NCBI GenBank assembly: GCA_032334055.1 | Contig: JAUOZS010000001.1 | Coordinates: 3,119,501 to 3,183,500, forward strand | Reading direction: 5' to 3' | DNA length: 64,000 bases | Source: Selenomonadales bacterium 4137-cl | Lineage (GTDB): Bacteria > Bacillota > Negativicutes > Sporomusales > UBA7701 | In this document: piece after piece, positions 17,229 to 27,000 of the stretch | Layout of the letters: the number at the start of each line of letters is the position of its first letter | Position numbering within the stretch: the first letter of the stretch is position 1 | Position numbers and translations under genes: made by a program | Notes under the pieces: model-generated | The model's input: the letters and a program-made list of their open reading frames with translations, nothing else | What the model was told of the DNA's origin: nothing | Database searches by the model: none

Positions 17229-17254
17229 AGGGCTTGCAGAGTTCTGCAAGCCCT
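17229..17254 (-). terminator. terminator of the nitroreductase gene
   Basis: Perfect 12-bp stem AGGGCTTGCAGA / TCTGCAAGCCCT, then GATTTTTT on the minus strand. Confidence 0.85.
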
Positions 17255-17262
17255 CACCTTTC

Positions 17263-17832
17263 CTATTCCAGCCAAATAATATCCTGATGCTTTCTGGGCG
17301 GCACCGGCGGCTCCTGATCGGGCCAGCCCACCGGCGTCAGCGCCAGCAGCCGCCAGCCGTCCCGGTGGCCGAGGAACTCAAGCAGTTCGCCCTCCACCCA
17401 CAACGGCCCCGTCATCCAGCACGTCCCCAGCCCCGCCTCGTGGGCCAGCAGCAGAAAATTATAAAACGCCGCCGACGCCGACTGGAAGCTGCCGTCCATA
17501 TACCCTTCCGTCTCCGGCTCCTTCGCCAGCGTCACCACCACCGCCGGCGCGCCGCCGAAATCCTTGAAATAACCGTGCACCAGAGTGCGCATACTCTCCT
17601 TGAACAGCGTCTTCAGCCGCGTATCGAGCTGCGCGAGGCTCTTGGCGGCGATCGCCACCAACTCGTCCTTCTTCGCCCCCGTCAGCACGAAAAAGCGCCA
17701 CGGCTGCGTATTCATCGCCGACGGCGCCCACAGCGCCTCGCCCACCAGCCGCTCCAACAGCTCGCGCGGCACCGGCTCCGGCTTAAACCTGCGGATGCTG
17801 CGGCGCTCCTTGATGGCCTTTAAAAGCTCCAA
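17263..17832 (-). CDS. nitroreductase-family flavoprotein
   Basis: 189 residues. TTG 17832 is chosen as the start because GGAGG lies eight bases upstream and because it yields MELLKAIKERRSIRRF, the normal N-terminus of the family; GTG 17847 overlaps the ribosome site. The FMN-binding RRSIRRF, the WAPSAMNTQPWRF block and the AHEAGLGTCWM segment are all present. Such enzymes reduce nitro groups, quinones or flavins with NAD(P)H. It is monocistronic with a strong terminator. The substrate cannot be told. Confidence 0.85.
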   Translation of the reverse strand: MELLKAIKERRSIRRFKPEPVPRELLERLVGEALWAPSAMNTQPWRFFVLTGAKKDELVAIAAKSLAQLDTRLKTLFKESMRTLVHGYFKDFGGAPAVVVTLAKEPETEGYMDGSFQSASAAFYNFLLLAHEAGLGTCWMTGPLWVEGELLEFLGHRDGWRLLALTPVGWPDQEPPVPPRKHQDIIWLE

Positions 17833-18032
17833 ACCCAACACCTCCACCGGCCGCCCCCGGCCCCGTCGCCTGCCTTCACGCGGGCGGCGCCCGTCAACGG
17901 CCTTTATTTCTTCTTCCCAAAATTCTCCGTCGCCGCCCGCGTTTCCTCCGCCGCCGGGCGTTGTCCGGCCGCGAAAAGCATATATTGTAGCATCCGCCCT
18001 TATCGGCTACAATATAAACAGGAGTGATGCCC

Positions 18033-18386
18033 ATGAACAACATCTCCGGCGAGCAGAAACTGCTCGCCATCATCGCCCACCTCTCCTACTTCTTCGGCGG
18101 CCTGGGCTTCATCATCGCCCCGCTGCTCATCTACCTGCTCAAAAAAGAAGACCCCTTCGTCTGCGAGCACGCCCGTCAGGCCCTCGTCGCCCACCTCGCA
18201 CTTCTCGTCGCGGGGCTCGTCGTCAGCCTGCTGTGCGCCATCCTCATCGGCTTCCTGCTCATCCCCGTCCTCGCCGTCCTCGCCCTCATCCTCGTCGTCA
18301 CCTCGCTCATCGCCGGCCTCAAAGCCCTAAACGGCGAATACTACAAGTACCCCCTCATCCAGGGCCTCGTCGCCAAACTGCAATAA
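18033..18386 (+). CDS. DUF4870-type small membrane protein
   Basis: 117 residues from ATG 18033, eight bases after AGGAG; two earlier in-frame starts overlap that site. It has the pattern of DUF4870 proteins: a short N-terminus (EQKLLAIIAHLSYFFGG), a first membrane helix, a cytosolic LLKKEDPFVCEHARQAL loop, two helices, then a short tail. The family is widespread in Firmicutes and has no known activity. It is a single gene with its own terminator. Confidence 0.75.
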   Translation: MNNISGEQKLLAIIAHLSYFFGGLGFIIAPLLIYLLKKEDPFVCEHARQALVAHLALLVAGLVVSLLCAILIGFLLIPVLAVLALILVVTSLIAGLKALNGEYYKYPLIQGLVAKLQ

Positions 18387-18400
18387 CGGCCGTCGATACC

Positions 18401-18429
18401 AAAAGCCCTCTCTTATCGAGAGGGCTTTT
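18401..18429. terminator. bidirectional terminator
   Basis: AAAAGCCCTCTC-TTATC-GAGAGGGCTTTT. It serves the membrane-protein gene on the plus strand and, after the repeat copy at 18448-18569, the HisJ-like gene on the minus strand. Confidence 0.85.
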
Positions 18430-18447
18430 CGTTACTCGGAAATACAC

Positions 18448-18569
18448 GAGGCTGTCTAGAAAGCTCCAGATGCAAGGCAGACCGAGGACGCGCCGCGACG
18501 CGTACTTGGGGCGTACGCTAGCAAGCGCCCGCAGGTCTTACGCCGCAGATGGACTTTCTAGGCAGTCTC
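18448..18569 (-). repeat. family I 3'-end palindromic element, copy A
   Basis: Outer arms GAGGCTGTCTAGAAAG and CTTTCTAGGCAGTCTC pair fully if two G-U wobbles are allowed; an apical GCGTAC/GTACGC hairpin sits in the centre. It begins 13 bases after the stop of the HisJ-like gene (18583), and a terminator follows at 18401-18429. Confidence 0.85.
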
Positions 18570-18582
18570 CCCCGTTATAGCC

Positions 18583-19356
18583 TCACAGCTTCACATACTC
18601 CGGCTTGCGGTCCCTGTAATACACCGGCCTCAGCCCGCACGCCTGCGCCATATCGGTCGCCAGCGCGAAATGCTTGCCGATCTCCGCCGGCCGGTGCGCG
18701 TCCGAGCCGACCGTCACCAGCCGCCCGCCCAGCTGCCGGAACCGGTGGTAAATCGGCAGCAGCGCCGCCACCGTATCCGCGTCCCCCAAACGGCGGGTAT
18801 TGATCTCCAAAGCCTTCTCCCGTTCCGCCAACCGCCCCAGCACCGCGTCCAGCGCCGCCGCGAACTCCGCGTAATGCACCTCCGGGTCCTCAAACCGCGC
18901 ATAGCGGGCGATATAATCGATATGCCCCAGGCTGTCGATAAAATCATAGCCCCCCAGGCACTCGAACATCTGCCCGAAATACTGCCCGTAAACCTCCGCC
19001 TTGGTACGGCGGAGATAAAAATCCTCCTGATAAATATCGATCCGGTCGATAACATGGATCGAACCGATCACAAAATCGAACGGGTGCCCCGCCACCACCG
19101 CCGCGTTCTCCCGCACCAGATCGCCGCGCATCCCGATCTCCACCCCCAGCAGCAGCCTGTCGCTGCGCCGGTCGCCGTACGCGCGGAAATACTCGTCCAC
19201 ATCGAAAACAAACGCCTCGGGCGCCGGGAAATCGAGATCCAGATGCTCCGTGATCGTAATCCCGAGGCCCAGCTCACGGCCCCTGGCCGCCGCCTCCTCG
19301 ATCGTCATCCGCGAATCGGTCGAAAACCGCGTATGCATATGCGTATCGTACAACAT
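18583..19356 (-). CDS. histidinol-phosphatase-like PHP protein (HisJ family)
   Basis: 257 residues with the PHP metal motifs DTHMHTRFS (N-terminus), TEHLD (about 36), GVEIG, IGSIHVID (about 97-104), SLGHID (about 143) and GSDAH (about 219). Length and order fit the HisJ/HisK histidinol-phosphate phosphatase family of Firmicutes, the eighth step of histidine synthesis. No his genes are nearby, so the true substrate remains open. It overlaps nothing; the EamA transporter gene ends 18 bases upstream on the same strand, so the two may be co-transcribed. A family I element and a terminator follow. Confidence 0.8.
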   Translation of the reverse strand: MLYDTHMHTRFSTDSRMTIEEAAARGRELGLGITITEHLDLDFPAPEAFVFDVDEYFRAYGDRRSDRLLLGVEIGMRGDLVRENAAVVAGHPFDFVIGSIHVIDRIDIYQEDFYLRRTKAEVYGQYFGQMFECLGGYDFIDSLGHIDYIARYARFEDPEVHYAEFAAALDAVLGRLAEREKALEINTRRLGDADTVAALLPIYHRFRQLGGRLVTVGSDAHRPAEIGKHFALATDMAQACGLRPVYYRDRKPEYVKL

Positions 19357-19374
19357 TCCCCCAACCTCCCGTCG

Positions 19375-20307
19375 TCAGTCTTCCCGTCCCGCCGCCCGGG
19401 CGGGCGCCGCCGGCAACCCGGCCTGCTTCGGGCGGGCGTAATACAAGCCCCAGAAAATCACCGCCGCCCCCGCCATCTGCATCAGCCCAAACGCCTCGCC
19501 GAGCAGATAATACCCCGACACCACCGCGAAAACCGGCGCAAAATTATTAAACAGCGACGTCCGCGCGCTGCCGATCCGGCCCACGCCCCACACCCACAAA
19601 AAATTGCCCACGCACATCGCGAACACCCCCGAATACGCCACACTCAGCCACGCCGCCACCGGCACGCCGCCCCAGGAAATCGCCGCCAGATCCGGCAATG
19701 CCATCACCGCGAACAGCGCCGTAGAAATCGTCACCACCACCGCCGTCACCTGATACGCCGAATACCGTCCCAGCAGCCTGCGGGAAAACACCGTATAATA
19801 CCCATACCCCGCCTGCGCCCCCAGCAGCAGCAGCGCCCCCTTCCAATGCTCGCTCGCCACGCTTATCTCCTTGCCCGAGCCCAGCACAATCAGCACCACC
19901 CCCGCCAGCGAAGCCGCGATCCCCGCCGCCATCCGGCCCGTGATCGGCTCCAGCCCGCACACCCGGTTAATCACCGCCACACTCACCGGCAGCATACACA
20001 CCACCAGCGAAGCATTCCCCGCCGTCGTCTTCTCCACCCCCGCCGCGAAAAACAACTGAAACACAAAAAAACCGGCCAGACTAATCTGCACCAGCAGCCG
20101 CACATCCTCCCGGGCCACCGGCCGGTACGTCCCCGACGCCCACACCGCCCCCCACGCCACCGCCGTCGCCAGCAGCAAGCGCAGCGCGTTATACGGCACC
20201 GGCGGCAGCGTCACCAGGCCGATCTTCACGATCGCCGGATGAATGCCCCACATAAAAGCCACAAAAAATAACACCATCTCCACAAAAAAAACACTTCTGT
20301 CCCGCAT
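19375..20307 (-). CDS. EamA-family (DMT) exporter
   Basis: 310 residues from ATG 20307, six bases after GGAGGGG. Ten predicted membrane helices are arranged as two EamA repeats (first about 1-145, second about 155-300). DMT-family carriers export or import small metabolites such as amino acids or nucleosides; the substrate cannot be read from sequence. It points away from feoA. The HisJ-like gene follows after 18 bases and is probably on the same transcript. Confidence 0.8.
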   Translation of the reverse strand: MRDRSVFFVEMVLFFVAFMWGIHPAIVKIGLVTLPPVPYNALRLLLATAVAWGAVWASGTYRPVAREDVRLLVQISLAGFFVFQLFFAAGVEKTTAGNASLVVCMLPVSVAVINRVCGLEPITGRMAAGIAASLAGVVLIVLGSGKEISVASEHWKGALLLLGAQAGYGYYTVFSRRLLGRYSAYQVTAVVVTISTALFAVMALPDLAAISWGGVPVAAWLSVAYSGVFAMCVGNFLWVWGVGRIGSARTSLFNNFAPVFAVVSGYYLLGEAFGLMQMAGAAVIFWGLYYARPKQAGLPAAPARAAGRED

Positions 20308-20469
20308 TGCCCCTCCGCTCACAGGCCGGCATCCCGCCGGCCCCATGCACTATAATATTCCGCCCCCGCCCCCCGAATCCTCCCCCTCGCCCCTCTTTTC
20401 CCCGCGCCGCGCCCGCCGGACCGCGAAAAAAAATCCCCGCGCCCCATTTATCCTAACCCGTATTTGCGG

Positions 20470-20507
20470 TATAATATTTATGTAAGCTATTGATAATGTT
20501 TATCAAT
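20470..20507 (+). promoter_or_regulatory. promoter and Fur box of the feo operon
   Basis: TATAAT at 20470-20475 (weak -35), followed by the 19-bp ATTGATAA-TGT-TTATCAAT palindrome at 20489-20507. This fits a Fur box at or just after the transcription start, 14 bases before feoA, so iron-replete repression is expected. Confidence 0.8.
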
Positions 20508-20521
20508 TCAGGAGGCAACCG

Positions 20522-20761
20522 ATGAGCGCCGAAATAACCCTCGACATGGCCGCAGAAAAAGACGCCCTCAAAGTCATCCGCATCATCGGCAAAGGCAGCC
20601 ATCGCCTGCGCCTGCTGCAAATGGGCATCACCCCCGGCACCCCCATCGAAGTACTCCGTCGCGCCCCCCTCGCCGACCCCGTCGAAATCGCCGTCCGCGG
20701 CGCCAAACTCGCCCTCCGCCGCGCCGAAGCCAAAAACATCGCCGTTGTCAAGGAAAGCTAA
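20522..20761 (+). CDS. feoA: ferrous iron transport protein A
   Basis: 79 residues, an SH3-like FeoA domain: GSHRLRLLQMGITPGTPIEVLRRAPLADPVEIAVRGAKLALRR, with the LGITPG-type turn and the C-terminal AxxI segment (AKNIAVV). FeoA is a cytosolic partner of FeoB. AGGAGG precedes the ATG. The stop lies one base before the feoB start, so the two are coupled. Confidence 0.9.
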   Translation: MSAEITLDMAAEKDALKVIRIIGKGSHRLRLLQMGITPGTPIEVLRRAPLADPVEIAVRGAKLALRRAEAKNIAVVKES

Positions 20762-20762
20762 A

Positions 20763-22661
20763 ATGACCAAAAAAACCCTCTCCGTCGACCTCGTCGGCAA
20801 CCCCAACGTCGGCAAAAGCTCCCTCTTCAACGCCCTCACCGGCGCCGCCCAGCTCATCGGCAACTGGTGCGGCAAAACCACCGAAGCCTGCACCACCAAA
20901 GTCGCCTACGGCGGCCGCGAAATAAGCTTCACCGACCTCCCCGGCGTCTACGGCTTCGGCCACGCCTCGCGCGAAGAAACCCTCGTCGACAAACACCTCC
21001 GCGCCGACCCGCCCGACGTCGTCCTCGTCATCGTCGACGCCCTCAACCTCGAGCGCAACCTCTACCTCGCCCTCGAAGCCCTCGAGCGCTACGGCAAAGT
21101 CGTCGTCCTCCTCAACAAAATCGACGCCGCCGGCGAACACGGCATGGTCATCGACCACGCCCGCCTCGCCGCGCTGCTCGGCATACCCGTCATACCCGCG
21201 GTGGCGACCGGACAACTGGACGCCGCCGCTTTATATCACGCCCTCTTCGCCGTCGCCGACCGCGACCCCGCCGCCCCCTACGCCATCTCCTACCCCCCCG
21301 CCGTCGAAGCCGCCATCGCCGCCGTCCACGCCCCCAGCGACAACAACGGCCTCGCCCGCTGGCGGGCCGTCGAAGCCGTCGAAGAAGCCGACGAAGACCT
21401 CCAGGTCGAAATCATCAACGCCCGCTACGCCGCCGCCGCCGCCCTCGCCGCCCAATGCCTCGTCCACCACCCCACCGAAACCCTCACCGACAAAATCGAC
21501 CGCTGGGCCCTCCACCGCATCTGGGGCGTCCCCATCATGATCGTCGTCTTCGCCGTCCTCTTCTACCTCACCTTCACCGTCAGCCGTCCCCTCTCCGACC
21601 TCCTCGGCCTCCTCTTCGAAACCCTCGCCGAATACTCCCGCGCCGCCCTCCCCGCCTGGGGCGTCCCCGACCTCGCCGTCAGCCTCCTCGTCGACGGCCT
21701 CCTCAGCGGCATCGGCGCCACCCTCGGCTTCCTACCCCAAATCGCCATCTTCTTCCTCGTCTACCACATCATCCAAGACACCGGCTACATCGTCCGCGTC
21801 GCCTTCCTCATGGACCGCGTCATGACCGCCATCGGCCTCAACGGCAAAATCTTCATCCCCCTCGTCGCCGGCTACAGCTGCAACGTCAGCGGCATCCTCG
21901 CCTCCCGCATCCTCACCAGCCGCTACGACCGCCTCGTCGCCGTCCTTGCCAGCTCCTACGCCCCCTGCTCCGCCCGCCTCGGCGTCATGGTCTTCGTAGT
22001 CTCCGCCTTCTTCCCCTCCGGGCACGCCACCCTCGTCATGCTCGCCCTCCTCGCCATCAGCGTCGCCATGATGGCCACCGTCGCCTTCGTCGCCCGCTTC
22101 TTTGTCACCGACGACGAATCCTCCCCCTTCCTCTCCGAAGTCCCCGTCTACCACCTCCCCGACCTCAAACACCTCCTCCTCGACACCGGCGCCCGCACCC
22201 TCCACTTCCTAAAACGCATCCGCAACGTCATCATCCTCTCCTCCATCCTCGTCTGGTACCTCTCCACCTTCCCCGCCGGCCCCTTCGAAAACACCTACCT
22301 CGCCCGCATCGGCCTCACCCTCGAACCCTTCGGCGCCCTCTTCGGCCTCGACTGGCAGCTCCTCGTCGCCCTCATCGCCGGCATCCCCGCCAAAGAATCC
22401 GCCCTCACCACCCTCGGCGTCATCTACCAGGCCAGCGGCGACGGCGGCCTCGCCACCGCCCTCACCAGCCACATCTCCCCTTTAGCCGCCTTCACCTTCC
22501 TCGTCGTCTACATGACCTACATCCCCTGCCTCGCCACCGTCATCACCATCTACCAGGAAATGCGCAACTGGTCCGTCGCCGTCGCCAGCGTCTACGGCAG
22601 CATCCTCCTCTCCGTCCTCCTCGGCCTCTTATCCTACAACATCGGCAAACTGTTCTTCTGA
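20763..22661 (+). CDS. feoB: ferrous iron transporter B
   Basis: 632 residues. The N-terminal G domain has G1 GNPNVGKSSLFN, G3 DLPG and G4 NKID; the membrane part has Gate-1-like SYAPCSARLGV and Gate-2-like IPCLATVITIYQE segments, each with the conserved Cys. FeoB moves Fe(II) through the inner membrane. Two points are unusual. Switch I reads IGNWCGKTTEACT where most FeoB have VGNWPGVTVE, and the protein is at the short end for the family. Codon third positions are almost all C, which creates long false ORFs in other frames. It follows feoA and precedes a 157-residue membrane protein. Confidence 0.9.
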   Translation: MTKKTLSVDLVGNPNVGKSSLFNALTGAAQLIGNWCGKTTEACTTKVAYGGREISFTDLPGVYGFGHASREETLVDKHLRADPPDVVLVIVDALNLERNLYLALEALERYGKVVVLLNKIDAAGEHGMVIDHARLAALLGIPVIPAVATGQLDAAALYHALFAVADRDPAAPYAISYPPAVEAAIAAVHAPSDNNGLARWRAVEAVEEADEDLQVEIINARYAAAAALAAQCLVHHPTETLTDKIDRWALHRIWGVPIMIVVFAVLFYLTFTVSRPLSDLLGLLFETLAEYSRAALPAWGVPDLAVSLLVDGLLSGIGATLGFLPQIAIFFLVYHIIQDTGYIVRVAFLMDRVMTAIGLNGKIFIPLVAGYSCNVSGILASRILTSRYDRLVAVLASSYAPCSARLGVMVFVVSAFFPSGHATLVMLALLAISVAMMATVAFVARFFVTDDESSPFLSEVPVYHLPDLKHLLLDTGARTLHFLKRIRNVIILSSILVWYLSTFPAGPFENTYLARIGLTLEPFGALFGLDWQLLVALIAGIPAKESALTTLGVIYQASGDGGLATALTSHISPLAAFTFLVVYMTYIPCLATVITIYQEMRNWSVAVASVYGSILLSVLLGLLSYNIGKLFF

Positions 22662-22675
22662 TACCGGAGGTACCC

Positions 22676-23149
22676 GTGAACATCCGCCAATGGCTCATCT
22701 CACGCTTCATCCCCTGCGGCCAAAAAGAACGCGACGCCGCCCTCAGGCTCCTCGCCGCCGCCCGGTGGCACGCCGCCGCCCCCCAAACCCCCGTAGCCGG
22801 CACCCGCGACGCAGCCTTCACCTACCGCTACACCGTCGCCTTCGCCGTCATCGCCATCCTCGGAGCCAACATGTACTTCCCCCCCGAAAAGCGCCGCGGC
22901 GTCACCGTCGCGATCACCGCCGCCCTCGAAAAATGGCGCGCCGGGGCGTACGACAAAGACGGCCAGCACCTCATGGCCGCGCTCAATCTGTCCGGAGAAA
23001 GTTCGGAGGCTGCGCTCGGCGGGTGGGTGAGCGGGGAAGGCGCGTTGGAACGCGACAAAGAATCGGCGGAGCAGCTAGGAAGGGCCATCATGACCCAGGC
23101 CGGCGAAACCGTCGTCGCCCTTTTCCTCGAAGACAAAAACAAAGAATGA
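22676..23149 (+). CDS. hypothetical protein downstream of feoB, one membrane helix
   Basis: 157 residues from GTG 22676, six bases after GGAGG and 14 bases past the feoB stop. The N-terminus has MNIRQWLISRFIPCGQKE, then a single hydrophobic stretch (about residues 57-70, VAFAVIAILGANMYF), and a soluble C-terminal half. I do not recognise the family; it is not the small winged-helix FeoC. Its position and spacing make it part of the Fur-controlled feo operon, so a role in Feo assembly is plausible but unproven. Confidence 0.65.
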   Translation: MNIRQWLISRFIPCGQKERDAALRLLAAARWHAAAPQTPVAGTRDAAFTYRYTVAFAVIAILGANMYFPPEKRRGVTVAITAALEKWRAGAYDKDGQHLMAALNLSGESSEAALGGWVSGEGALERDKESAEQLGRAIMTQAGETVVALFLEDKNKE

Positions 23150-23156
23150 CGAAAAT

Positions 23157-23186
23157 AAGCCCCGGCGGGCAGAACCGCAGGGGCTT
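23157..23186 (+). terminator. terminator-like hairpin after the feo operon
   Basis: AAGCCCC / GGGGCTT with a 16-base interior, eight bases past the stop; the T tract is weak. Confidence 0.55.
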
Positions 23187-23233
23187 TAGTGTTGATATGG
23201 ATTTGTCTAGGACGGTTGGAGGCTATTGCCGTC

Positions 23234-23782
23234 CTATTTCCAGATAGCGCCGCGAGGAACGATCTCCATCAGGCATATATGGTCCCCCATCTTAACGCTC
23301 TTTAGCAAATCGACAGCGACTTCGCAGCCAAAAGCTTTCTCGAAAAGCACTTTGCTATACCCCGTAGTGCATTGACACCATGTATCCGTATCCAACCTAT
23401 CCACATCGGCAAGCATCGGGCAAGGACAATACGCAAATTGCAGATAGAGTTTCCCGTCAACGCAAGATAGTCCGGCTGCCCTTGCTTTATCTTGGTTCGC
23501 AAATTCGTCCAGATTAGACGACGATGCAACCAGTTCATTCACCAACGCCAGCTTTTCGTCGAACCCATAGCCGCATTGGCAACTCATTCTGATCTGCTTG
23601 ACGGTAGCCCCGTCAAACTGGTCTTCCAGTCTCTTCATGGTGGCTTTCACCCATGTCGCATTATCCTCGGACGAACACTGCCCGTGTTCGCCATAGACGA
23701 CTTTTGCTGCCGTTTCGTCGCCGCTCGCGGCTTTTATGGCCCCAAAGATTACCTGCTCCTGGATTTTTCTTATATCAAACAT
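23234..23782 (-). CDS. cysteine-rich hypothetical protein, V4R/ATC-hydrolase-like
   Basis: 182 residues, soluble, with nine or more Cys grouped as SCQCGYGF (about 68-75), AYCPCPML (about 117-124) and WCQCTTGYSKVLFEKAFG (about 136-153). The last block, followed by VAVDLLKSVKMGDHICLMEI, resembles the C-terminal part of L-2-amino-thiazoline-4-carboxylate hydrolase-like and V4R-type small-molecule-binding proteins (inference from motif pattern). Metal binding is likely. It is a single gene, converging on the feo operon, and composition is less GC-rich than feoB. Function unknown. Confidence 0.65.
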   Translation of the reverse strand: MFDIRKIQEQVIFGAIKAASGDETAAKVVYGEHGQCSSEDNATWVKATMKRLEDQFDGATVKQIRMSCQCGYGFDEKLALVNELVASSSNLDEFANQDKARAAGLSCVDGKLYLQFAYCPCPMLADVDRLDTDTWCQCTTGYSKVLFEKAFGCEVAVDLLKSVKMGDHICLMEIVPRGAIWK

Positions 23783-23810
23783 CGTAAATCCTCATTTCCT
23801 ATATGAATAA

Positions 23811-23836
23811 AAAAAAACACACGGAAACAGTGTGTT
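23811..23836 (-). terminator. terminator of the autotransporter gene
   Basis: ACACAC-GGAAACA-GTGTGT stem, read on the minus strand before a run of T. It lies about 210 bases past the autotransporter stop; nothing else is evident in 23837-24043. Confidence 0.65.
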
Positions 23837-24043
23837 GCTGCTAAAAGGCACTTTCACACTACTTTCCCCACTATCGCTCTTATTCAAATGCATAACCAAT
23901 CAAGGCTATCCTGCATAGCCTTTGTCAATAGTTGCATCTGAAATTAGCGGTAGATTGGATCAAGCATGCTGAAATGTCCTTTCGATATTAAAGTACCATT
24001 TAATGGTATCACGTCAAAAGAATTAAGTCAAAGCGCTATTGTC

Positions 24044-27000
24044 CTACCACACACGCCTGACCATAACCGACGCGTTCCAGTAGCGGCTGTGGCTGCCCAT
24101 CTCGCCGCCCACCCGGCCGCTTATCGTCCAGACAGGGCCCATGCGTCCCTCCGCCTCCAGGCCCCAGGTCAAAAACTCCCTGTCCTGCCGGCTACCGCCG
24201 ATCTTCAGCTTCTCCCCGGGATTGCCGCTATAGGCCACCGTCATCTCCGGGTTATAGCCGCCGAAAATCTTCTTGTAGCCCACATTAAAAGTATAATATC
24301 CCTTAGCCAGAGAACGCTTCAGCTCCAGGCCGATTTCCCCCGCGCTATAAGTATTCGTCAGAGCGTCCGCCTCCTGGTTATACACGCCCGCGCCGCTTTC
24401 CCCGTAGCTATTCTGGCTATAGCGGGTCACCTCCAGGCCGGAGTAAGGACTCAACTGCCAAGCCGTATCCTTCCCGTGCTGCAGATTATACTTCGCCTCA
24501 ATGCCCAAGCTAAGCGTATTGCTGTTATAACGGCTGTCCGCCGTCAGCCCCAGGTGCTGCAAATAGCGGGTCGCCGCATTATTCTGCTGCCCGTAGGCGA
24601 AAAACGTCTGCAAATCGAAAGCATCCTTGCTATAGCCGCCGTACACCCCCACCCGGTAATCGTAAATCTTGCTTCTCGCCGTCGAAGACGTCACATCGCT
24701 CTTCTCATAAGCGAACAGCCATCCCGTCCGCCAATGCGGCGCGCTCTTCCAGTCCCGTCCCACCGTCATCCCGAAGCTCTGCGATTTCATCTCCGGAATC
24801 TCCGCATAAGCGTTCAAAGTGCCTCCATTGCGGCTCAGCTTCATCCACCAGCTGTTCTGCGCGTCAAGCTGCAGCGGAATAACCGTCTTCACCGTCAAAT
24901 CGCTCTCGGTAAAACCGGGTATCGGAATCTCCACCGCGACATTATAGCTTTGCTTAGCCTGGCTCAGCCGCGCCGACAGAGCGCCGCCCATCATCGTACT
25001 ACGCTGAATCATCGCCGCCTGGTTCAGCTGAGCCCCGCCGTAAATCTCCGCCAGCGTCGTCCCCGCGGCAGCGGCGTCCAAACTAAACAACGCATCCATC
25101 TGCCGCTGCGCCGCCGTCCCGGCAAGCGCGTCATACATAGCGCTCATCTGCGAATACGTTCCCTGCTGCCGCTGGCTGGGCGAAACGACATTATTCTCGC
25201 GCGTCAAACTCATCGATGCCGTAGCGCCGTCATGCGAACCCGAAGCGCTCAGCATCCCCGTAAACGCCGACGAAACAAAACTGCCGCTGATACCTCCGCC
25301 GGCCGTAAGCACCGTATAAACGCCGTCCGGGCGATAAACACTGCCGGACACCGCCTTAAAACCCGAACCCTCGACATTGGCCGTGCCGGTCACCGCGATC
25401 TTGCCGGCAACATTATTCGCCACCGCCACCGCGAACTTGCCGCTGCTCACCAGATTGCCGCCCACCCGCAGCGTCCCCGGCGCGCCGTAGCTGCCCGCCC
25501 GCACCGCCGATAAATTATGCAGATTGCCCGTGATCGTCCCCGCCCCGGCGATCGTTCCGTCCGCCACACTATAAGCGTCCCCCGCCACCAAGCCGTCGAT
25601 CTGCAAAACCCCGCCGGCTGCCACGCTGCTGCCCTGGTACGTATTAGCGCCCGTCAGCGCCAGCGTACCGGCCCCCTCCTTATAAAGCCCCACCGGCAAA
25701 TCATTCAGGCCGCTGGCCGTCGCCTTGGCGTTATACTCATTGATATAATCCTGCCCCTGAGTAAAGCCGTTGATCGTATCGCCCTGGATATAATAAGCGT
25801 AAATATTGCGCAAATCCTCGTAAGCGCTGCCCGCCGCCAGAAGGCCGACGCGCCGCTCGCCAATATTATTGCTCCACACGCTGTCATACCCCTGCGTATT
25901 GATCTTATACAGCGCCTGATTTATTCCGTAAGCCGTCGCCGGGCTGAAGCTGCTTGCCTCCAGCCGCCGGGCATTCAGCAGCGCCGGCCCTCTCACCGCC
26001 TTGCCCGCGTCCAGCAGGCCCTGCCCGAAAACCATCTCCCGCGGCGTATTGCCATAAACATTCAGCGTCACCGCCAAAAACTGATCGACCGTCGCAAACC
26101 CGTACATACTGACAAGATGTGCGCTGTTAGCGCTGTAATACGCCCGCAAATCATCCTCAATCTCGGCGGCCGTAGCCGGCTTGGCGCCGAAATAGAACAA
26201 ATTCGTTTTAGTAACAGCCTTGGTAGCCTGGTTGATTACCTTGGGATCGGCGTAATCCTCCTGCAGCGTCAGCGTAAATTTCGGCAGCGTAAAGCTGCTG
26301 TTAGCCGTCGAAAGCACCGTATCCACAATCTGGCGGCCGGTCATATAAGGAAACGCCTGCTGCACAAGGCCCGCCGTAGCGGTAACATACGGCGCCGCCA
26401 TCGAAGTCCCCGACATAAGCACATAGCCACCGTTGGCCGCATTGGCCGAATTAATACTCCACCCCGGCGCGGAAACACTGTTTTCCTCCACATACTTACT
26501 CAAATCGCTGAATACTGCCATCGCATTCGTGCCCGCCGAAGCGGCGTTGGCGGTAAACGCTCCGCTGTTCAAAGCAATCACATTAATGAAATTGCCCGCC
26601 GTATCACGGTACATATACGGCAGCAGCGACAAAGCGCCCGGCGTCGTATGGCCGGAATTGGCCGCCGAAAAAACCAACACCTTATCGTAATTCAGAATGC
26701 TCTGCCGCAAAATGGCATAATCGTTAGACTCGTTATTAAATAACGTCAGGAAGCTGTTTTTGCCTTCGCCGATCGAATCTATATATAATCCCACGCCCCA
26801 GCTATTGTTGATTACCCGCACGCTGGCATTCCGGTTAAACCCGTCATACGCTGATCCAGTCTCCTTAAAGTTTCCAGACAAAAGATCCGCGTCGAAAGCC
26901 AGCCCGTGCATACCGGCGTTGTTCTTCGCGGCGGCCATAATCCCGGCCACATGCGTGCCATGATTACTCTCGGTCCAATTGTAGCCTTGCGAAGGACCGC

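Noticed and set aside
18448..18569. Family I copy as a simple rho-independent terminator
   Set aside because: No T tract follows the stem in any copy, and a separate terminator follows copies A and B.
20867..22660. Long Arg/Pro-rich plus-strand ORF across feoB
   Set aside because: A frame-shifted shadow of feoB caused by C-ending codons; only its last 157 codons, from GTG 22676, have a ribosome site and sensible protein.
23966..25513. 515-codon plus-strand ORF
   Set aside because: Antisense to the autotransporter; composition is Arg/His/Ile-rich and no motif is seen.
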